Below are positions 62,906-64,000 of a stretch of DNA of 64,000 nt, in pieces. The notes beneath the pieces are model-generated. The model made no database searches. It worked only from the letters and a program-made list of their open reading frames with translations, and was not told where the DNA came from. The stretch covers positions 310,001 through 374,000 of the forward strand of contig NZ_JBIVRB010000003.1 of NCBI RefSeq assembly GCF_044755465.1, written 5' to 3'. The stretch's first letter is position 1. The number at the start of each line of letters is the position of its first letter. The translations under genes were made by a program, and so were the position numbers. The DNA is from Peterkaempfera sp044755465 (GTDB taxonomy: Bacteria > Actinomycetota > Actinomycetes > Streptomycetales > Streptomycetaceae).

Positions 62906-63610
62906 ATGAGTTGGTGGCACGAGCCGCTGGTCGGATTCGACCTGGAGACGACCGGGACGGAACCGGACGTATCACGCATCGTTACCGCCGCGCTGGTGGA
63001 CACCAAGGGCGACGAGCCGGTGCGTACCACGTCCTGGCTGGTCAACCCGGGGGTGCCGATACCGGCCGAGGCCGCCGCCATCCATGGGATCAGCACCGAG
63101 CAGGCCGTCGCGCACGGCCGCCCGGCGCCCGAGGCGGTGGACGAGATAGCCGCCGGCCTCTGCCGCCGGCTGGCCGACGGGATACCGGTGGTGGCGTTCA
63201 ACGCGCCGTTCGACCTCAGCCTGCTCGATGCCGAGCTGCGCCGCCACCGGCTGCCCACCCTGGAGCAGCGGCTCGGCGGCCGGCCGGTCGGCCCGGTGCT
63301 GGACCCGCTGGTCGTGGACCGCTCGGTGGACCGCTACCGGCGGGGCTCGCGCAGCCTGCAGAGCGTGTGCGGGGTGTACGGGGTGGAGCTGGCCGACGCC
63401 CATGAGGCCGGCAGCGACGCGCTGGCCGCCGTACGGGTGGCGGTCTGCCTGGCCGCGCGCTACCCCGGCGAGGTGGGGGAGCTGCCGCCGGCCGATCTGC
63501 ACGCACGTCAGGTGACCTGGCACGCGGTGTGGGCCGAGGGCTTCCAGAGCTGGCTGCGCCGGGAGAAGGACCCGCAGGCGGTGATAGACGCCCGTTGGCC
63601 GATTCGCTGA
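62906..63610 (+). CDS. DEDDh 3'-5' exonuclease (DnaQ/RNase T-like)
   Basis: 234 residues from ATG 62906, GAGAGGA 8 nt upstream. All five DEDDh residues are visible: D12 and E14 in 'LVGFDLETTG' (Exo I), D103 in 'VAFNAPFDLSLL' (Exo II), H166 and D171 in 'ADAHEAGSDALAAV' (Exo III). 'AAIHGISTEQAVAHG' is the usual DnaQ-family strand-helix link. The C-terminal 50 residues ('QVTWHAVWAEGFQSWLRR') are specific to an actinobacterial subgroup. Acts on single-stranded DNA or RNA; role unassigned. Confidence 0.92.
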   Translation: MSWWHEPLVGFDLETTGTEPDVSRIVTAALVDTKGDEPVRTTSWLVNPGVPIPAEAAAIHGISTEQAVAHGRPAPEAVDEIAAGLCRRLADGIPVVAFNAPFDLSLLDAELRRHRLPTLEQRLGGRPVGPVLDPLVVDRSVDRYRRGSRSLQSVCGVYGVELADAHEAGSDALAAVRVAVCLAARYPGEVGELPPADLHARQVTWHAVWAEGFQSWLRREKDPQAVIDARWPIR

Positions 63611-63619
63611 CGGTTCGTG

Positions 63620-63642
63620 GGCCGACCGGTGTCCGGTCGGCC
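63620..63642 (+). terminator. Terminator after the exonuclease gene
   Basis: 10-bp perfect inverted repeat GGCCGACCGG (63620-63629) / CCGGTCGGCC (63633-63642), loop TGT, 9 bp after the stop. Confidence 0.85.
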
Positions 63643-63672
63643 GCCGCCGCGTGGTGCGGATTGCGGAAAGCC

Positions 63673-63724
63673 TTGACAGTACACCGTCCAAGAGTGAACA
63701 TCGCCACGGTCAGAGAGCGCTCTC
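63673..63724 (+). promoter_or_regulatory. Promoter and LacI-type palindromic operator of the last gene
   Basis: TTGACA (63673-63678) is a perfect -35; with a 16-17-bp spacer the -10 would be TGAACA/GAACAT (63695-63701). Immediately downstream, GAGAGCGCTCTC (63713-63724) is a perfect 12-bp palindrome with a central GCGC, the layout of LacI-family operators such as the CebR box of cellulase genes (TGGGAGCGCTCCCA). A repressor bound there would cover the transcription start. Confidence 0.65.
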
Positions 63725-63867
63725 AGAGCTCCGGGCGGACCCCAGGAACGTCTACGCCGGAGCTGCCGCATGTCCTGCCGCGCGCTCGGCAGCCGGGCCG
63801 CCGAGGCCGTGGCGTGCCGGTGCCGGTCCCACCCGACTGTCCTCCACGAGACAGGTAGGAACGACCA

Positions 63868-64000
63868 TGCGCCCCACACCGTTCGGTTCACTGGCAAGAG
63901 GCAAGCCCGCCCGGCCGTCAGGCAAGGCGGCGGTGCTGCTGGTCCTGGCACTCGTCGCCGCGGCCTGTCTGTCCTTCGTACCCGCCGGGGTCTCGCACGC
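63868..64000 (+). CDS. Secreted protein, N-terminus only
   Basis: 44 codons to the window edge. AGGTAGGAACGACC precedes ATG 63868. The peptide reads MRPTPFGSLARGKPARPSGK then AAVLLVLALVAAACLSFVPA and GVSHA: positively charged n-region, hydrophobic core and an A-x-A-like exit, so a Sec signal peptide. The Cys lies inside the hydrophobic run without a good lipobox. The upstream CebR-like palindrome suggests a secreted glycoside hydrolase, but no catalytic domain is in view. Confidence 0.7.

Overview
The window is chromosomal DNA from a high-GC actinomycete, almost certainly a member of the Streptomycetaceae. The evidence is strong G/C third-position bias, frequent GTG starts, PriA in place of separate HisA and TrpF, a TrpM-type gene between trpC and trpB, an HGxxPAAW mini-protein, a SAV2148-type HEPN protein, a DUF574 methyltransferase, and many genes that look leaderless. 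The order his - trp - lgt - gltBD - pyk - pdtaR - liv - polA - rpsA - coaE is, from memory, the conserved core-chromosome order of Streptomyces coelicolor. This is mostly a housekeeping region, with short accessory insertions and repeats in the gaps.

Layout. 1-1.9 kb: start of a LON-domain gene and a membrane protein, both leftward. 2.0-7.9 kb: a tightly overlapping histidine operon (hisD, hisC, hisB, a 50-residue membrane protein, hisH, priA, a RidA-family gene, hisF). 7.9-9.2 kb: two leftward genes. 9.4-16.6 kb: hisI, trpE, three small membrane-protein genes, then trpC-trpM-trpB-trpA. 16.8-20.8 kb: two thioredoxin-fold proteins around a MauE/DoxX membrane protein, then lgt. 21-28.3 kb: a VIT-type metal transporter and the two glutamate synthase subunits. 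28.5-34.2 kb: a Tat-exported nucleotidase, an amidase, pyruvate kinase, an HTH/LAGLIDADG protein and an unusual tRNA. 34.3-40.6 kb: the ANTAR regulator PdtaR and a complete branched-chain amino acid ABC transporter. 41.4-53.9 kb: GNAT acetyltransferase, thioesterase, polA, small membrane protein, hrpB helicase, two methyltransferases, rpsA and coaE. 54-61.1 kb: treZ, treY and glgX (trehalose from glycogen). 61.6-64 kb: a HEPN protein, a DEDDh exonuclease, and the signal peptide of a secreted protein behind a palindromic operator.

How the genes work together. hisH/hisF and PriA form the centre of histidine synthesis. PriA should also supply the missing TrpF step between the trp genes here. gltBD supplies glutamate, and the liv system imports branched-chain amino acids. 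treY/treZ/glgX remodel glycogen and release trehalose.

The most unusual features are: (1) a roughly 111-bp repeat array at 46.1-46.6 kb, in which one unit carries an inverted 151-bp copy of part of the neighbouring hrpB gene; (2) a tRNA with a CAA (Leu) anticodon but a short, class-I variable loop, next to a stand-alone HTH/LAGLIDADG protein; (3) a TrpM-like reading frame extended by an in-frame 61-bp direct repeat; (4) an in-frame insertion in gltD that encodes a perfect hairpin; (5) an interspersed palindromic repeat family in the gaps; (6) about nine genes with a -10 hexamer 6-7 nt before the start codon. All similarity statements come from reading the sequence; no database search was run.
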